A stretch of DNA of 49,817 nucleotides from Acidimicrobiales bacterium (GTDB taxonomy: Bacteria > Actinomycetota > Acidimicrobiia > Acidimicrobiales > SZUA-35), in assembly GCA_020630065.1 (NCBI GenBank), contig JAHDCC010000024.1:1-49817 (forward strand), written 5' to 3'. Positions 8,394 to 17,572 of the stretch are shown here, piece after piece (the first letter of the stretch is position 1; the number at the start of each line of letters is the position of its first letter). The position numbers and the translations under genes are program-made. The notes under the pieces were generated by a model, which made no database searches, was not told the origin of the DNA, and saw only the letters and a program-made list of their open reading frames with translations.

Positions 8394-9311
8394 TCAGGTT
8401 GACACCGCGTTTGCCGTTTGGGGTTTGTGGTTCAAGCTGCGCACAAAAAGGGCGAGTTCTCGGTTGAATTCTGTTGTCAGATCGAAGTAAAACGGGTGGG
8501 TATTGCTTTCAAAAAGCTTGATTTGGCTGTCCGGAATTTTGGAGGCGAGTAGCTCTGCTTGGCTTGTCGGTATCGCTGGATCGTTGTCGGCCCACATGAT
8601 GAGCGTTGGGATAGTTGTTTCGGGGGTTAAACCAGCAAACGTGGGTACCCCTTTTGGTGAAATGGCGACATAGCCCGCCAACGTCGGTGGAGGGTCGAGT
8701 TCTAACATTGCTAGTGAATGGAATCCTGACAACGATGGCGATACGAGTACCACAGACTCTGGGGAAAGTCCTAATGCTTGTATGGTGTCGGCCAGGAATT
8801 GGCCGTTTTCGGATGTTGTAGCAGGTGTATCGCCATATCCGGGGAGGTCGATGGCGATTGCCTTATTGCCGGCGCGAGCCGCTTTGCGGAGTATGCCAGA
8901 GTCGATCCAGTCCTGTTTTGTGAATGCTCGTCCGTGGAGGAACAGAAGGGTTTTCCCCTTTGTGTATCGGTCGGAACGGGCACATTGGGATCGTCGCGGC
9001 CGGTGGCATCTTGCCCGCTTGATCTTGCCGGTTTCGACGTAGGAGACTGTCGTGTCGGAAACTTCGACACTTCGTTCACAGATTCGGTACCACCGACAGT
9101 TTGATTGATTCGGGTATCTGTTCGTAGATCGGTGGTGGTCACCGAAGCTGTTTTGCGATTCTTGAGTAGCGTGGTTGGGTGGGTAACTCCATGCAGTGAG
9201 TAGCAGTAATGCCGTGATAGTTACAACAAGTAACGATCGTGCTGACCGGGGTTTTTGTGAGCGTCCCGTAGGTTCGGTTGGCGGGCGATCAGGGGCGAAT
9301 ACGATATGCAT
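8394..9311 (-). CDS. ABHD14/CIB-like alpha/beta hydrolase, membrane-anchored
   Basis: A 305-residue protein. An N-terminal anchor lies at about 25-42 (SLLVVTITALLLLTAW). The hydrolase domain runs from about 80 to 295. The nucleophile motif is SPSLSG rather than the usual GxSxG, with LLFLHGRAFTKQDW before it, MWADNDPA for the acid and NTHPFYFD for the histidine. That combination is characteristic of the ABHD14/CIB family, whose mammalian member ABHD14B is a hydrolase reported to act on acetylated lysine. Residues about 55-120 are oddly basic and Cys-rich. Another reading frame there gives a more ordinary acidic linker, so compensating indels are possible. The gene is divergent from the SpoU methyltransferase gene. 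Confidence 0.75.
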   Translation of the reverse strand: MHIVFAPDRPPTEPTGRSQKPRSARSLLVVTITALLLLTAWSYPPNHATQESQNSFGDHHRSTNRYPNQSNCRWYRICERSVEVSDTTVSYVETGKIKRARCHRPRRSQCARSDRYTKGKTLLFLHGRAFTKQDWIDSGILRKAARAGNKAIAIDLPGYGDTPATTSENGQFLADTIQALGLSPESVVLVSPSLSGFHSLAMLELDPPPTLAGYVAISPKGVPTFAGLTPETTIPTLIMWADNDPAIPTSQAELLASKIPDSQIKLFESNTHPFYFDLTTEFNRELALFVRSLNHKPQTANAVST

Positions 9312-9355
9312 GTGGCGAAATGTAGAGAAAATTAGTGTTTCAATGTTGGATGCTG

Positions 9356-9381
9356 CTGTCTTTAACAGCTGAGAAAGACAG
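9356..9381. promoter_or_regulatory. Inverted repeat in hydrolase/methyltransferase spacer
   Basis: CTGTCTTT (9356-9363) and AAAGACAG (9374-9381) form a perfect 8-bp inverted repeat with a 10-nt spacer. It lies in the 167-bp divergent gap between the hydrolase start and the SpoU start. It is a candidate operator or small hairpin. No confident promoter hexamers were found beside it. Confidence 0.35.
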
Positions 9382-9478
9382 TTGTGTTACATGGTTCGGT
9401 GGCGGCGGTTTGATGGTCTAAAGGGTTGACGGTCACGGGTGAAGGGACTGTTCCGGCCTGCTGTAGGGTTAGATCCTC

Positions 9479-10309
9479 ATGAGAATCGACGTCACCGACC
9501 CTGAAGATCCACAGATCGAAGTATTTCAGGGGTTGAGAGATCACGTGTTGCGGCAGAAACGCGAACTGCCTAATGGTGATATGGCCGGAGTTTTCATTTG
9601 TGAAGGTGACATTGTGGTTGAGCGGGCGCTCGCAGCCGGGTACCGGTTGGAGTCCATGTTGGCGGACGCTCGACGTACGAAACCGTTGCCCGTGAGTGTG
9701 CCTGATGAGGTTCCGTTGTTCGCTGCTGGCCCGAAAGTGTTGCAGCGAGTTACCGGATACCACCAGCATCGTGGCGTCTTAGCCTGTTTCCGGCGCCGTG
9801 ACGTTCCAAGCGTCGACGAAGTGGTGGCTACGTTGTCTGAGGCTGCGACCGTGCTCGTGGTCGAAGGCGTGAATAATCCAACAAACATGGGTGTGATTCT
9901 TCGATGCGCCGCTGCGTTAGGGGTTGAAGCTTTCTTTCTCGATCAACGCTGTTGTGATCCCCTATACCGTCGTTCGGCTCGGGTCTCGATGGGGGAAGCT
10001 TTTGCGTTGCCGTACGCCCGGTTTGGGCAATGGCCAGAAGGCTTGTCTGGGCTTCACTCGGCCGGATTTGAGACGTGGGCGCTGACTCCCGACAGCGCGG
10101 CAGAAGATATTGGTCGGCTGTCGATCGACCCAACTGCACGGGTGGCGTTACTTCTTGGAGCTGAAGGTCCTGGGCTGAGCGACGACGCTCTGAGTGCTGT
10201 CACCCGAAAAGTTCGTATTCCTATGTCTGGAACTGTCGATTCAATCAACGTTGGTTCCGCTGGTGCGGTGGCGTTTTATGCCGTCCAACAAGCCCGCCTG
10301 CGGACATAA
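9479..10309 (+). CDS. SpoU/TrmH-family RNA 2'-O-methyltransferase
   Basis: A 276-residue protein. The N-terminal substrate-binding region (about 15-100) is L30e-like. The SPOUT catalytic domain (about 125-275) has motif 1 VEGVNNPTNMGVILRCA, motif 2 LLLGAEGPGLSDDAL and motif 3 MSGTVDSINVGSAGAVAFY. Motif 1 carries the catalytic/SAM-knot Asn and the Arg of ILR; motif 3 differs slightly from the common DSLNVSVA form. These enzymes methylate a ribose 2'-OH in rRNA or tRNA using SAM. The specific target cannot be read from sequence. The ATG start is chosen because the N-terminal region matches the family in extent; the ribosome site is weak. It converges with the SulP gene, 38 bp between stops. Confidence 0.88.
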   Translation: MRIDVTDPEDPQIEVFQGLRDHVLRQKRELPNGDMAGVFICEGDIVVERALAAGYRLESMLADARRTKPLPVSVPDEVPLFAAGPKVLQRVTGYHQHRGVLACFRRRDVPSVDEVVATLSEAATVLVVEGVNNPTNMGVILRCAAALGVEAFFLDQRCCDPLYRRSARVSMGEAFALPYARFGQWPEGLSGLHSAGFETWALTPDSAAEDIGRLSIDPTARVALLLGAEGPGLSDDALSAVTRKVRIPMSGTVDSINVGSAGAVAFYAVQQARLRT

Positions 10310-10315
10310 CAAAAA

Positions 10316-10356
10316 GCCCACACGTTGCTGTTGGTTTGTGTTGAGAGTTAGTGGGC
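10316..10356 (-). terminator. Weak terminator-like hairpin
   Basis: On the minus strand GCCCAC and GTGGGC pair across a 29-nt loop and are followed by TTTTTG (10310-10315 on the + strand reads as an A-run). The stem overlaps the last codons of the SulP gene. The loop is long, so efficiency is doubtful. It is the only terminator candidate between the convergent SpoU and SulP genes. Confidence 0.35.
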
Positions 10357-11892
10357 GGCTGAAAGTCGGCCCGAAGTTCGGACGTGAAGTCGTTGTGAAC
10401 TATCGTTCAGTCCAACAAGTTCGGCCGAGATGCCACGCTCTTCAAATTTCTTGACGACAGCGTCCAGCGCTACTACTGCAGACGAGTCCCATATATGAGC
10501 GTTGCTTAGGTCGATTTCGACGCGTTTCACTTTGACCGAGTCGTAGTCGAATGAGTGGACAAGATCGTTGGTTGAAGCGAAGAACAGTTCACCACTAACG
10601 GCAAAGAGTCGTTCGACGTTGTCTGGGTCGACGACACTGGTGACTTGTACGACGTGTGAGACGTGGCGAACGAAGAACACAGCGGAAAGAACAACTCCGG
10701 CAAAGACGCCGTAGGCCAAGTTGTGGGTTAGCACGACGATGGCGACGGTAGCTACCATGACAGCGGTCTCGGTCCGAGGCATGGTCTTGATCGCTTCTGG
10801 TTTGATCGAGTTCCAGTCGAATGTGCCGATCGAAACCATGATCATAACTGCTACGAGTACAGCCATTGGGATCTGGGCGACGAGACTACCGAGGGCAAGA
10901 ATGAGGATTAGTAGAAATACGCCGGACGCCAAGGTTGATAGTCGGGTGCGTCCGCCTGACCGGAAGTTGATCATCGACTGGCCGATCATCGCGCAACCTG
11001 CCATTCCACCGAGAAACCCGGTGGCGACGTTGGCGATTCCCTGACCCGTTGACTCTACGTTCTTGTTTGAGTTCGTGTCGGTCAAATCGTCGAGGAGTTG
11101 TGCGGTGAGTAGTGACTCAAGCAATCCGACAAAAGCGAGGGTTAAGGCGTAGGGGAAGATAATTCTGAGAGTTTCGAACGTTAGTGGGACTTCAGGCAGA
11201 GCGAACCAAGGCAGGGCCGACGGCAAGTCGCCCATGTCGCCGACGGTCGGAATTTCAAAACCCATGCCGATCGTCAGAGCGGATAGTACGACAATGGCGA
11301 CGAGTGGCGACGGAATCGCTTTAGTGATCCGTGGAAGACCATAGATGATGGCTAGGCCAGCAATGATAAATATGGCATTCATTTGGAGCTGGCTTGCTCG
11401 GTTTGCGTTGTCGGAAAGAAGGATGTGCGGCACTTGAGCGAGGAAGATAAGAATGGCGAGAGCGTTTACGAAACCGACCATGACCGTGCGGGGCACGAAC
11501 CGCATCAGTTCGCCGACCCGTAAATAGCCAAAGGCGATCTGGAACAGGCCAGCCAAGATGGTAGCGGCGAAAAGGTAGCCGAGAGCGAGCGTAGGGTTGT
11601 CTTTGTACTCTGCGACTAAGTCGACTACGACAAGTGCCATTGCCCCGGTCGCAGCCGAGATCATTCCTGGCCTTCCACCAGCGATCGAAATGATGATAGC
11701 GATTGAGAACGAAGCGTAAAGGCCGACTTGCGGGGCGACGCCTGCGATGATTGAGAATGAAATGGCTTCGGGAATCAGGGCGAGCGCTACCACTAGGCCT
11801 GACAGTAAGTTTGCTTTAGGTTCGGAAAGCCAGGCTTCGCGTAAGTCCGCTGGTTGAATACGCGGCATCAGCGTAGATGGGATGAAAGACAT
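10348..11892 (-). CDS. SulP-family anion transporter with STAS domain
   Basis: A 514-residue polytopic membrane protein. The transporter core (about 15-400) opens with the [20 protein letters not shown] stretch and contains repeated hydrophobic segments and the [12 protein letters not shown] motif. A cytoplasmic STAS domain follows (about 425-505: [12 protein letters not shown], then [17 protein letters not shown]). SulP proteins move sulfate, bicarbonate or other anions, often with H+ or Na+. The substrate cannot be fixed from sequence. Length is that of the shorter bacterial SulP group that includes bicarbonate carriers of the BicA type. An AGGAG site lies 9 nt before the ATG at 11892. Transcribed singly. 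Confidence 0.9.
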   Translation of the reverse strand: MSFIPSTLMPRIQPADLREAWLSEPKANLLSGLVVALALIPEAISFSIIAGVAPQVGLYASFSIAIIISIAGGRPGMISAATGAMALVVVDLVAEYKDNPTLALGYLFAATILAGLFQIAFGYLRVGELMRFVPRTVMVGFVNALAILIFLAQVPHILLSDNANRASQLQMNAIFIIAGLAIIYGLPRITKAIPSPLVAIVVLSALTIGMGFEIPTVGDMGDLPSALPWFALPEVPLTFETLRIIFPYALTLAFVGLLESLLTAQLLDDLTDTNSNKNVESTGQGIANVATGFLGGMAGCAMIGQSMINFRSGGRTRLSTLASGVFLLILILALGSLVAQIPMAVLVAVMIMVSIGTFDWNSIKPEAIKTMPRTETAVMVATVAIVVLTHNLAYGVFAGVVLSAVFFVRHVSHVVQVTSVVDPDNVERLFAVSGELFFASTNDLVHSFDYDSVKVKRVEIDLSNAHIWDSSAVVALDAVVKKFEERGISAELVGLNDSSQRLHVRTSGRLSAAH

Positions 11893-12183
11893 TGGCTAGC
11901 TCCTAGTACCAGGCGAAACGCGCCCTGAAACGCAGAGCTTAAACCCAAGCATACGCTCGTAGTGGCGATGCCAAGACGTGCAGTGGTCACACCATCGGCT
12001 GGAATCCGCTCCGGTGAATAGGTCGTCTGGATCTCTCATTCAGCATTGGTAGGGCGGATGGAATACGTCGCTGCTACCTGTTCTCGTGTGGTGTTAAGTC
12101 GACCGAGAATATGCCGATCTAACGGAGACGCCCAATCCTTTTGTTGTTGGTTTTGCCGTGGTATGCGGAGAAAAGAGCGAGCT

Positions 12184-13587
12184 ATGTCGTTGACGTTGGC
12201 GGAGGAGCAGGTCCTGGCCGACGATGTTCGGGGGACACCAAAGAGGGCACTTCGGCGACGACTGATGATCGTCTCTGCCGATATCGGTTCGCTTGTGTTA
12301 GCGAACGTTGTTCTCCAGCTGACGGCCTCTTGGTTTACGATCGGGGCCGCCTTATCGATTCTGTTCGTCGCGAGTTTCTGGGTATCAATTCTATGGAGTC
12401 GGCTCTACAACTCCCGTTTGGTGACCAACAGGATGGAAGAGTTGACGCGTGTGATTCGTTCTGGTGTTCGGGCGGTATTGGTTGTGGCAGCTGCGGTGGC
12501 GGTGACAAACGCTGAGACTGATATCCGTTCGTTGGTGGCGCTGCTGAGTGCCTCTATTTTTATGGTGCTTGCTGAACGAGAGTTTTTTCGTATGTGGTTC
12601 AAGCGGCGACGTCGAGCGGGTCGAAGTCTTTGGGGTACCGTTTTGGTCGCTGATGTCGAAGGTGGTAAGCAGCTTCGAGAATCGATTCACGCGAACCACA
12701 CCATTCCATACAATATGGTGGGCCACGTCAGCCCTGATTTAGCGAACCCCGAGGCGCTGCTGACAAAAGTTTTGGCGACAGCGCGAGAAAATAATGCGAC
12801 TGGTGTGATGGTGGTTGAGTCGTCGCTCGACACTGTCTCGACCAACTTTTTGGTTCGAGGGCTTTTGGAGGCGGGACTCTACGTTGATTTAGCGTCGGCG
12901 CTGGCTGGAATCGCTACCGACCGTTTGGCGACTCGGAATCTGGGCCCAAGTATCGCTACTTGGATTGAACCTCGTCCTCGTCACGGTTGGCGGGCTCACG
13001 CGAAGCGTGCGTTTGATGTTGTGGTGGCGTCGGTTGGTTTGGTCATGATTTCCCCGGTCTTTGTTGGCGTAGCGTTGGCAGTGAAGTTGACTTCGCCGGG
13101 TCCGATCTTTTTCTTACAGGAACGGGTGGGCAGAAACGGCGAGCTGTTCAGGATGAGGAAGTTCCGGTCGATGGTGGTTGACGCTGAAGAGCGGCTAGCC
13201 AAATTGGAGGCTCAGAATGAAGGCTCCGGTCCGTTGTTCAAGATGAAAGACGACCCTCGAATAACAAAGGTCGGCAACTTTATCCGGAAGACGTCCCTTG
13301 ATGAGTTGCCGCAGTTAATAAACGTGTTGTTGAACGAGATGAGTTTAGTGGGTCCTCGTCCTGCTCTTCCGGCTGAGATGGCTCAGTGGGATTCTGATTT
13401 GTATGCGCGTCTTCATGTGCAGCCGGGAATTACCGGTATGTGGCAGGTGTCGGGGCGTAGTTCGACGTCGTTTGACGAGTACACCCGTCTCGATTTGTAT
13501 TACGTGCACAATTGGTCATTGATCGAAGATTTGACGATTTTGGCTAAGACGATCCCGGCGGTAGTTAAGAGTGATGGGGCGTACTGA
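12184..13587 (+). CDS. Polyprenyl glycosylphosphotransferase (EPS priming enzyme)
   Basis: A 467-residue protein. It transfers a sugar-1-phosphate from a UDP-sugar to undecaprenyl phosphate, the first committed step of exopolysaccharide or capsule repeat assembly at the membrane. The N-terminal half has four hydrophobic segments (about 30-130) and a Rossmann-like region. The C-terminal catalytic domain (about 275-467) has KRAFDVVVASVGL, the SPGPIFFLQERVG loop, FRMRKFRSM, SLDELPQLINV, MSLVGPRP and PGITGMWQVSGR, all hallmark blocks. The frame is open upstream to 12046, but ATG 12184 is preferred because GGAG lies upstream and the extra 46 residues look non-protein-like. The 291-bp gap before it (11893-12183) shows no other gene or clear promoter. 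Confidence 0.92.
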   Translation: MSLTLAEEQVLADDVRGTPKRALRRRLMIVSADIGSLVLANVVLQLTASWFTIGAALSILFVASFWVSILWSRLYNSRLVTNRMEELTRVIRSGVRAVLVVAAAVAVTNAETDIRSLVALLSASIFMVLAEREFFRMWFKRRRRAGRSLWGTVLVADVEGGKQLRESIHANHTIPYNMVGHVSPDLANPEALLTKVLATARENNATGVMVVESSLDTVSTNFLVRGLLEAGLYVDLASALAGIATDRLATRNLGPSIATWIEPRPRHGWRAHAKRAFDVVVASVGLVMISPVFVGVALAVKLTSPGPIFFLQERVGRNGELFRMRKFRSMVVDAEERLAKLEAQNEGSGPLFKMKDDPRITKVGNFIRKTSLDELPQLINVLLNEMSLVGPRPALPAEMAQWDSDLYARLHVQPGITGMWQVSGRSSTSFDEYTRLDLYYVHNWSLIEDLTILAKTIPAVVKSDGAY

Positions 13588-13607
13588 TGCTGTATCGGTT
13601 GCCGGTG

Positions 13608-14219
13608 TTAGCGGGCGGCGTATCCGTAGAGCATAAGGTCGGCGAATCGGTCTATTAACTCGGCGGCCGCTTCGGTGGGTTCGGTGCCGTCTTGGGTAAC
13701 CATCGGCATGCTCGTGATTAGGAGTGCTAGGCCGTGAACGGATGACCAGGTCATGGCGGCTGCCGCCTCTATGTCGAGGTCTGGGTTGTGGGCGGCGCTG
13801 ATCACTTCGATTGCTTCGAGGAGTCGGGTGTATGAAGAGCCGCTGGCTTCGGTGAAGTCTGGGTTGTCGGTGTCGAGTAGTTCTTTATTGCACATCACCC
13901 CGAAGTGGCCGGGGTTGGACAGGGCAACCGAGACGTAGGCCTTGCCCATTGCTTTCAGTCTGGTTATTGGGTCGTCGATATCGGCCACCGCTTCATCAAA
14001 AGCGTTGGATAAAAGTTGGTAGCCTTCGGCTGCTACTGAAGTCAAAAGTCCGGTCGTTGTTCCGAAATGATGGGCGGGCGCGGCGTGGGACACCCCAGCA
14101 CGACGGGCAACTTCTCGGAGACTGAATCCCGTTGGACCTCGTTCTGCGATGAGCTCGGCAGAGGCTGAACGGAGCGCGGCAGGTAAGTCGCCGTGGTGGT
14201 AGCTGCTGCTGGTCGTCAT
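13608..14219 (-). CDS. TetR-family repressor, likely local
   Basis: A 203-residue regulator. The N-terminal helix-turn-helix (about 10-58) includes the recognition block FSLREVARRAGVSHAAPAHHFG, typical of TetR proteins. The C-terminal part is a WHG-type ligand/dimer domain. It is divergent from the MMPL exporter gene, and the 108-bp gap carries dyads overlapping both promoters, so it very likely represses itself and the exporter. The start is supported by a TACAGT -10 ending 6 nt before the ATG, giving a leaderless mRNA. The inducer is unknown. Most TetR/exporter pairs of this design respond to a transported lipophilic compound (family knowledge). Confidence 0.92.
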   Translation of the reverse strand: MTTSSSYHHGDLPAALRSASAELIAERGPTGFSLREVARRAGVSHAAPAHHFGTTTGLLTSVAAEGYQLLSNAFDEAVADIDDPITRLKAMGKAYVSVALSNPGHFGVMCNKELLDTDNPDFTEASGSSYTRLLEAIEVISAAHNPDLDIEAAAAMTWSSVHGLALLITSMPMVTQDGTEPTEAAAELIDRFADLMLYGYAAR

Positions 14220-14221
14220 TG

Positions 14222-14305
14222 TTCCACTGTAGCAAAGGAAAATATGTCTTGACAGTGGAAGGATTTGTTCATATAGTTTGGTCGATAGAAACTTTACAGT
14301 GTCAA
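14222..14305. promoter_or_regulatory. Divergent promoters with TetR operator dyads
   Basis: Plus strand: TTGACA (14249-14254), 17 nt, TATAGT (14272-14277), a near-consensus promoter for the exporter. Minus strand: TACAGT (14226-14231) 6 nt before the tetR ATG. A perfect 9-bp inverted repeat TTCCACTGT (14222-14230) / ACAGTGGAA (14252-14260) covers the tetR -10 and the exporter -35. A second dyad, TTTACAGTGTCAA (14293-14305), sits just after the predicted exporter start site and shares the ACAGTG core. This is what a repressor controlling both genes would need. Confidence 0.8.
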
Positions 14306-14327
14306 TTTGGGAGAAGGTTTCCTCGAC

Positions 14328-17009
14328 GTGTCAGAAAAACTGTCAGCATGGCTATACAGCAATTTGAAGCTTGTTCTGGCTGGTGTGGCCGTACTAACCG
14401 GGTTTCTCCTACTGCCGTTCTTGTTGATGGCCCCAACGGTTTCAGCATCGACAGAACCCGAAGGCGACGTCTTCACTGCGCGAGACCGTATTGACGAAAC
14501 CTTCGTACCCTCAGTTCATCCGACCTTCTTGATCGCCGAATATGAAGGCGGAAACGTCTTGACCTCAGATGCTCTTACCTCACTGCTTGAGGCAGAAGAT
14601 CGGCTTCGCTCCGACCCCGATTTGAGTCCAAACCTTGTCCAATACTTCGACCCAGAATCTCAGACCGAGATCAATGGGGTGGTCAGTCTGGCCGATCTGA
14701 TCGAGACACAACTCGCAAGTCAAGGCATTGAGGTATCCGACGCCTCTGACGGCCAGTTGGCAGACGTTGCCCAACAGATCATCGACCGATTCGGTGAACG
14801 TAGCGAACTGCTCGGTCTGTCGGCGGAATCAACCCAGCAACCGGATGGAACCTGGACAGTTCCGGCGCTGACCTTCATCGTGCTGTCAGACAACGAAGTG
14901 CTTGGGTTTGGTAACACCTCAGTGAACCTAGGTGGCGATACCGCAGTTGAAGAATACGACCGTGAGATACAAGAGGTCTTCCGCGGGTCCCCCGGTTGGC
15001 GAGTGAACGGCGTAGCCATCGACGTAAACCTTACTTCCCAGGAGCAAGGGGCTATCGCTGGGCCCTTCATCGGTTTCACCATTCTGGCCGTCTTGATACT
15101 TGTGGGGCTGACCTTTCGTAGCTACTGGGTTCTGGCCACGGTCAGCGTCTTATTTCTCGTGCTGATCGTTTGGCTGAAAGGTATCAGTAACCTCATTGGA
15201 CTCAAAGACGATCTGGTATTGAGTCTGATTGTTCCAGTGGCCATGATCAGCTTCGGGGTTGACTTCGCATTCCATTCGATAGGCCGTTACCGAGAAGAAC
15301 GGGCCGCCGGTTGGCACTCGGCTACCGCTGTCGTAAAAGGGTTGGCCGCAGTTTCCGGCGCGCTTATCTTGGCGTTTGTCTCGGACACGATGGCGTTTCT
15401 TGCGAACCTGTCATCTGACATCGAATCGATCCAACAATTCGGGATTGGTGCAGCGATTGCGCTCGCATCGGCGTATCTGCTGTTAGGTGTATTGGCGCCG
15501 CTGATAGTCGCCAGCATCGAGTCCCAAGTGCCGCAGCGTAAACCCGGTACGAAATGGACGATACTGCGGCTAAGTGGCGGTGTCTTTGCCGCCCTGGCAA
15601 CAATGGCTTCGGTATTACTCCTAGTTTTTGTGTTGCCATGGTTGGGGGCGGTTCTGGCAGTGGCCACAGTATGTGGTGTCGTGATCATCCCGGTTTTGGT
15701 TCAGCGCCGAAAGGTCGGCACAACGGTTGCAAATATTGCGATAGAAGAAGGTGAAACCACGTTCGCCAAACCAATAGGACGAGCGATAGCGGCAGTAGCT
15801 GGCCGTCCATTTGTTGTGCTGCCAATCACAACAGCACTAACCGTCGTCTGCGCGTTCTACGCATTGCAAGTGCCGGCAGAGTTCGATGTCGAAGATTTCT
15901 TCTCAAGCGACACCGACTTCGTTCAAGGACTTGAACAGCTTGATACTCACGTCGGTGATCGAGGCGGAGAACCAGCCTTGATCTATATCGAAGGCGACGT
16001 AAGTAGTCCCGAAAACCTTTCACTCCTCCAAAGTCGAATAGAAGAAATCAAGGAACTTGATACAGAAACACTGGCAAGGGATGCCGATGGGGTAATCGTT
16101 CGTGAAGGTATCTTCACTGTCTTAGACGCAATCTGGGAATCGGAACCAATGATGCAACTAGTGCTCGACGAGTCAGGTGTTGCCTTGACCGACGACAACG
16201 GCGACGGCATACCGGACACCTCCGAACAAGTTGATGCAGCCTTACTTGTCGCCTCGAACTTTGGTGTGCCGTTCGATGCGAATCGATTAGTGCTGACCCC
16301 GGATGATGTCAACACAGTCGTTTCGTTACGCACCGATCCGGATCTACCTGATGTAACCGTCTTTGAAATGAATGTCGTGGACAGCCGATCGCAGACATCG
16401 GTCGCCGAATCTCGAGACTTGTTAGAACCCATCGCTGCTTCGATTTCTGACGACCTAGATGGATCATTTGTTCAAGTAACAGGAAGTGCGTTCGTCCGGG
16501 ACGCATCGCTTGAGGGAACAAACCAAGCACTTTCGGTTTCGCTGCCGATAGCCCTTGTTCTGTGTCTATTAGTCAGTACGTTCTTTCTTCGATCATTGCG
16601 CTATGGCTTGGCAAGCGTGGTTCCAATTCTTATGGTCGTCGCCTGGCTATACGCCTTCATGTACGTCGCCGGTTTCGCTATTAACTTAGTGACAGCAACT
16701 ATTGCGGCGGTGTCTATCGGTATAGGTATTGACTTTGCTATTCACTTTATTGCTAGATATAGAGAAGAGCTTGACCGACACAAAGTCCGGTCCAAGGCGG
16801 TTCGTATTACTGGCGAAAGTACTGGATTAGCGCTAGTGGCATCGGCTATCAGTTCCGCAGTTGGTTTTGGAATACTCGCTTTCGCTCCGATGCCGTTATT
16901 CGCAGCTTACGGTCTGTTGACCATGTTGATGATCCTGATGGCGCTAGTGGCGACCTTGGCGGTATTGCCAAGTCTGTTGTTCGTTATCACCTCAGACATA
17001 GACGCATAA
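14328..17009 (+). CDS. MMPL/RND-superfamily exporter
   Basis: An 893-residue protein with the two-fold RND plan: TM1 (about 10-30), a large extracytoplasmic domain, TMs 2-6 with a sterol-sensing-like block (FDLxxH/IGRYREE type), then a second half repeating the arrangement (FAIHFIARYREE). Family members export lipids, hopanoids or drugs using proton motive force. The second outer loop contains DDNGDGIPDTSEQ, an EF-hand/thrombospondin-3-like Ca2+ loop. The start is GTG 14328: GGAGAAGG lies 10 nt upstream, whereas a TTG at 14307 would place the ribosome site inside the gene. Controlled by the divergent TetR protein. It ends 5 bp from the convergent NTF2-like gene. Substrate unknown. Confidence 0.9.
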   Translation: MSEKLSAWLYSNLKLVLAGVAVLTGFLLLPFLLMAPTVSASTEPEGDVFTARDRIDETFVPSVHPTFLIAEYEGGNVLTSDALTSLLEAEDRLRSDPDLSPNLVQYFDPESQTEINGVVSLADLIETQLASQGIEVSDASDGQLADVAQQIIDRFGERSELLGLSAESTQQPDGTWTVPALTFIVLSDNEVLGFGNTSVNLGGDTAVEEYDREIQEVFRGSPGWRVNGVAIDVNLTSQEQGAIAGPFIGFTILAVLILVGLTFRSYWVLATVSVLFLVLIVWLKGISNLIGLKDDLVLSLIVPVAMISFGVDFAFHSIGRYREERAAGWHSATAVVKGLAAVSGALILAFVSDTMAFLANLSSDIESIQQFGIGAAIALASAYLLLGVLAPLIVASIESQVPQRKPGTKWTILRLSGGVFAALATMASVLLLVFVLPWLGAVLAVATVCGVVIIPVLVQRRKVGTTVANIAIEEGETTFAKPIGRAIAAVAGRPFVVLPITTALTVVCAFYALQVPAEFDVEDFFSSDTDFVQGLEQLDTHVGDRGGEPALIYIEGDVSSPENLSLLQSRIEEIKELDTETLARDADGVIVREGIFTVLDAIWESEPMMQLVLDESGVALTDDNGDGIPDTSEQVDAALLVASNFGVPFDANRLVLTPDDVNTVVSLRTDPDLPDVTVFEMNVVDSRSQTSVAESRDLLEPIAASISDDLDGSFVQVTGSAFVRDASLEGTNQALSVSLPIALVLCLLVSTFFLRSLRYGLASVVPILMVVAWLYAFMYVAGFAINLVTATIAAVSIGIGIDFAIHFIARYREELDRHKVRSKAVRITGESTGLALVASAISSAVGFGILAFAPMPLFAAYGLLTMLMILMALVATLAVLPSLLFVITSDIDA

Positions 17010-17014
17010 GTTGC

Positions 17015-17482
17015 TTAGGAGATGATCGGCTCAGCTAGTGCTTCTGGTTCTAAGCTTCCAAGCTTTTGAAGATACCCGGCCATGTGCTGAGTGTCGGTGT
17101 AGATGTGAACGGACTGAACTTTGCCCCAAGAAAGCTCGATCACGTTGACACCCGAATTCTTGTATTGTTCCGATAGCGACGTTGTCGAGGAGTCTTCCCA
17201 AACGGCGATCGCCGTAGTCCGGGATGGGAGACCCTTCACGATGACGTCGTGAACCACGAACGACAAGTCAGGGAAAAGAGTGAAGAGTCGAGCGTACCAG
17301 GCAGCGATATCTTCGGGGTTTGAACGCGTGCCAGATAATGCGTGGTCACCGTCAACCACGTGAACCGCATCGTCGGACATGCCGGAGAGCAATAGCGCAC
17401 TGTCGCCTTTAGAAAGTTCCTCGAAAACCTGTTGGACTCTTCCTGAAACGATTTTCTTATACATCAAATTTGCTTTCTTCAT
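17015..17482 (-). CDS. NTF2/SnoaL-like protein
   Basis: A 155-residue small protein with the cone-shaped NTF2-like pattern: an N-terminal helix with VQQVFEELSKGD, then LLSGMSDDAVHVVDGDHALSGTRSNPEDIAAWYARLFTLF-type segments, and C-terminal strands ending in a helix. The family includes SnoaL polyketide cyclases, ketosteroid isomerases and many binding proteins. No definite catalytic Asp/His pair is visible, so no reaction is assigned. ATG 17482 is used as the start; a TTG one codon upstream is also in frame. No clear ribosome site. It lies tail to tail with the exporter gene. Confidence 0.6.
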   Translation of the reverse strand: MKKANLMYKKIVSGRVQQVFEELSKGDSALLLSGMSDDAVHVVDGDHALSGTRSNPEDIAAWYARLFTLFPDLSFVVHDVIVKGLPSRTTAIAVWEDSSTTSLSEQYKNSGVNVIELSWGKVQSVHIYTDTQHMAGYLQKLGSLEPEALAEPIIS

Positions 17483-17572
17483 CAATCAAGGCGAGAGAGC
17501 GATTCTTGCCTGCTTGCCGACAAATCTAGTGCATGTCATGGCTTTGAGCTAGACGCGGCGGTAGGTCAGGGG

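Noticed and set aside
8771-9142. Independent 123-codon minus-strand gene overlapping the hydrolase
   Set aside because: It lies wholly inside the hydrolase gene and only its linker-like part looks natural. It is better explained as the alternative frame of a linker.
12046-12183. Upstream extension of the glycosylphosphotransferase from a TTG
   Set aside because: The added 46 residues are Cys/Arg-rich and unlike the family, and a ribosome site lies before ATG 12184.
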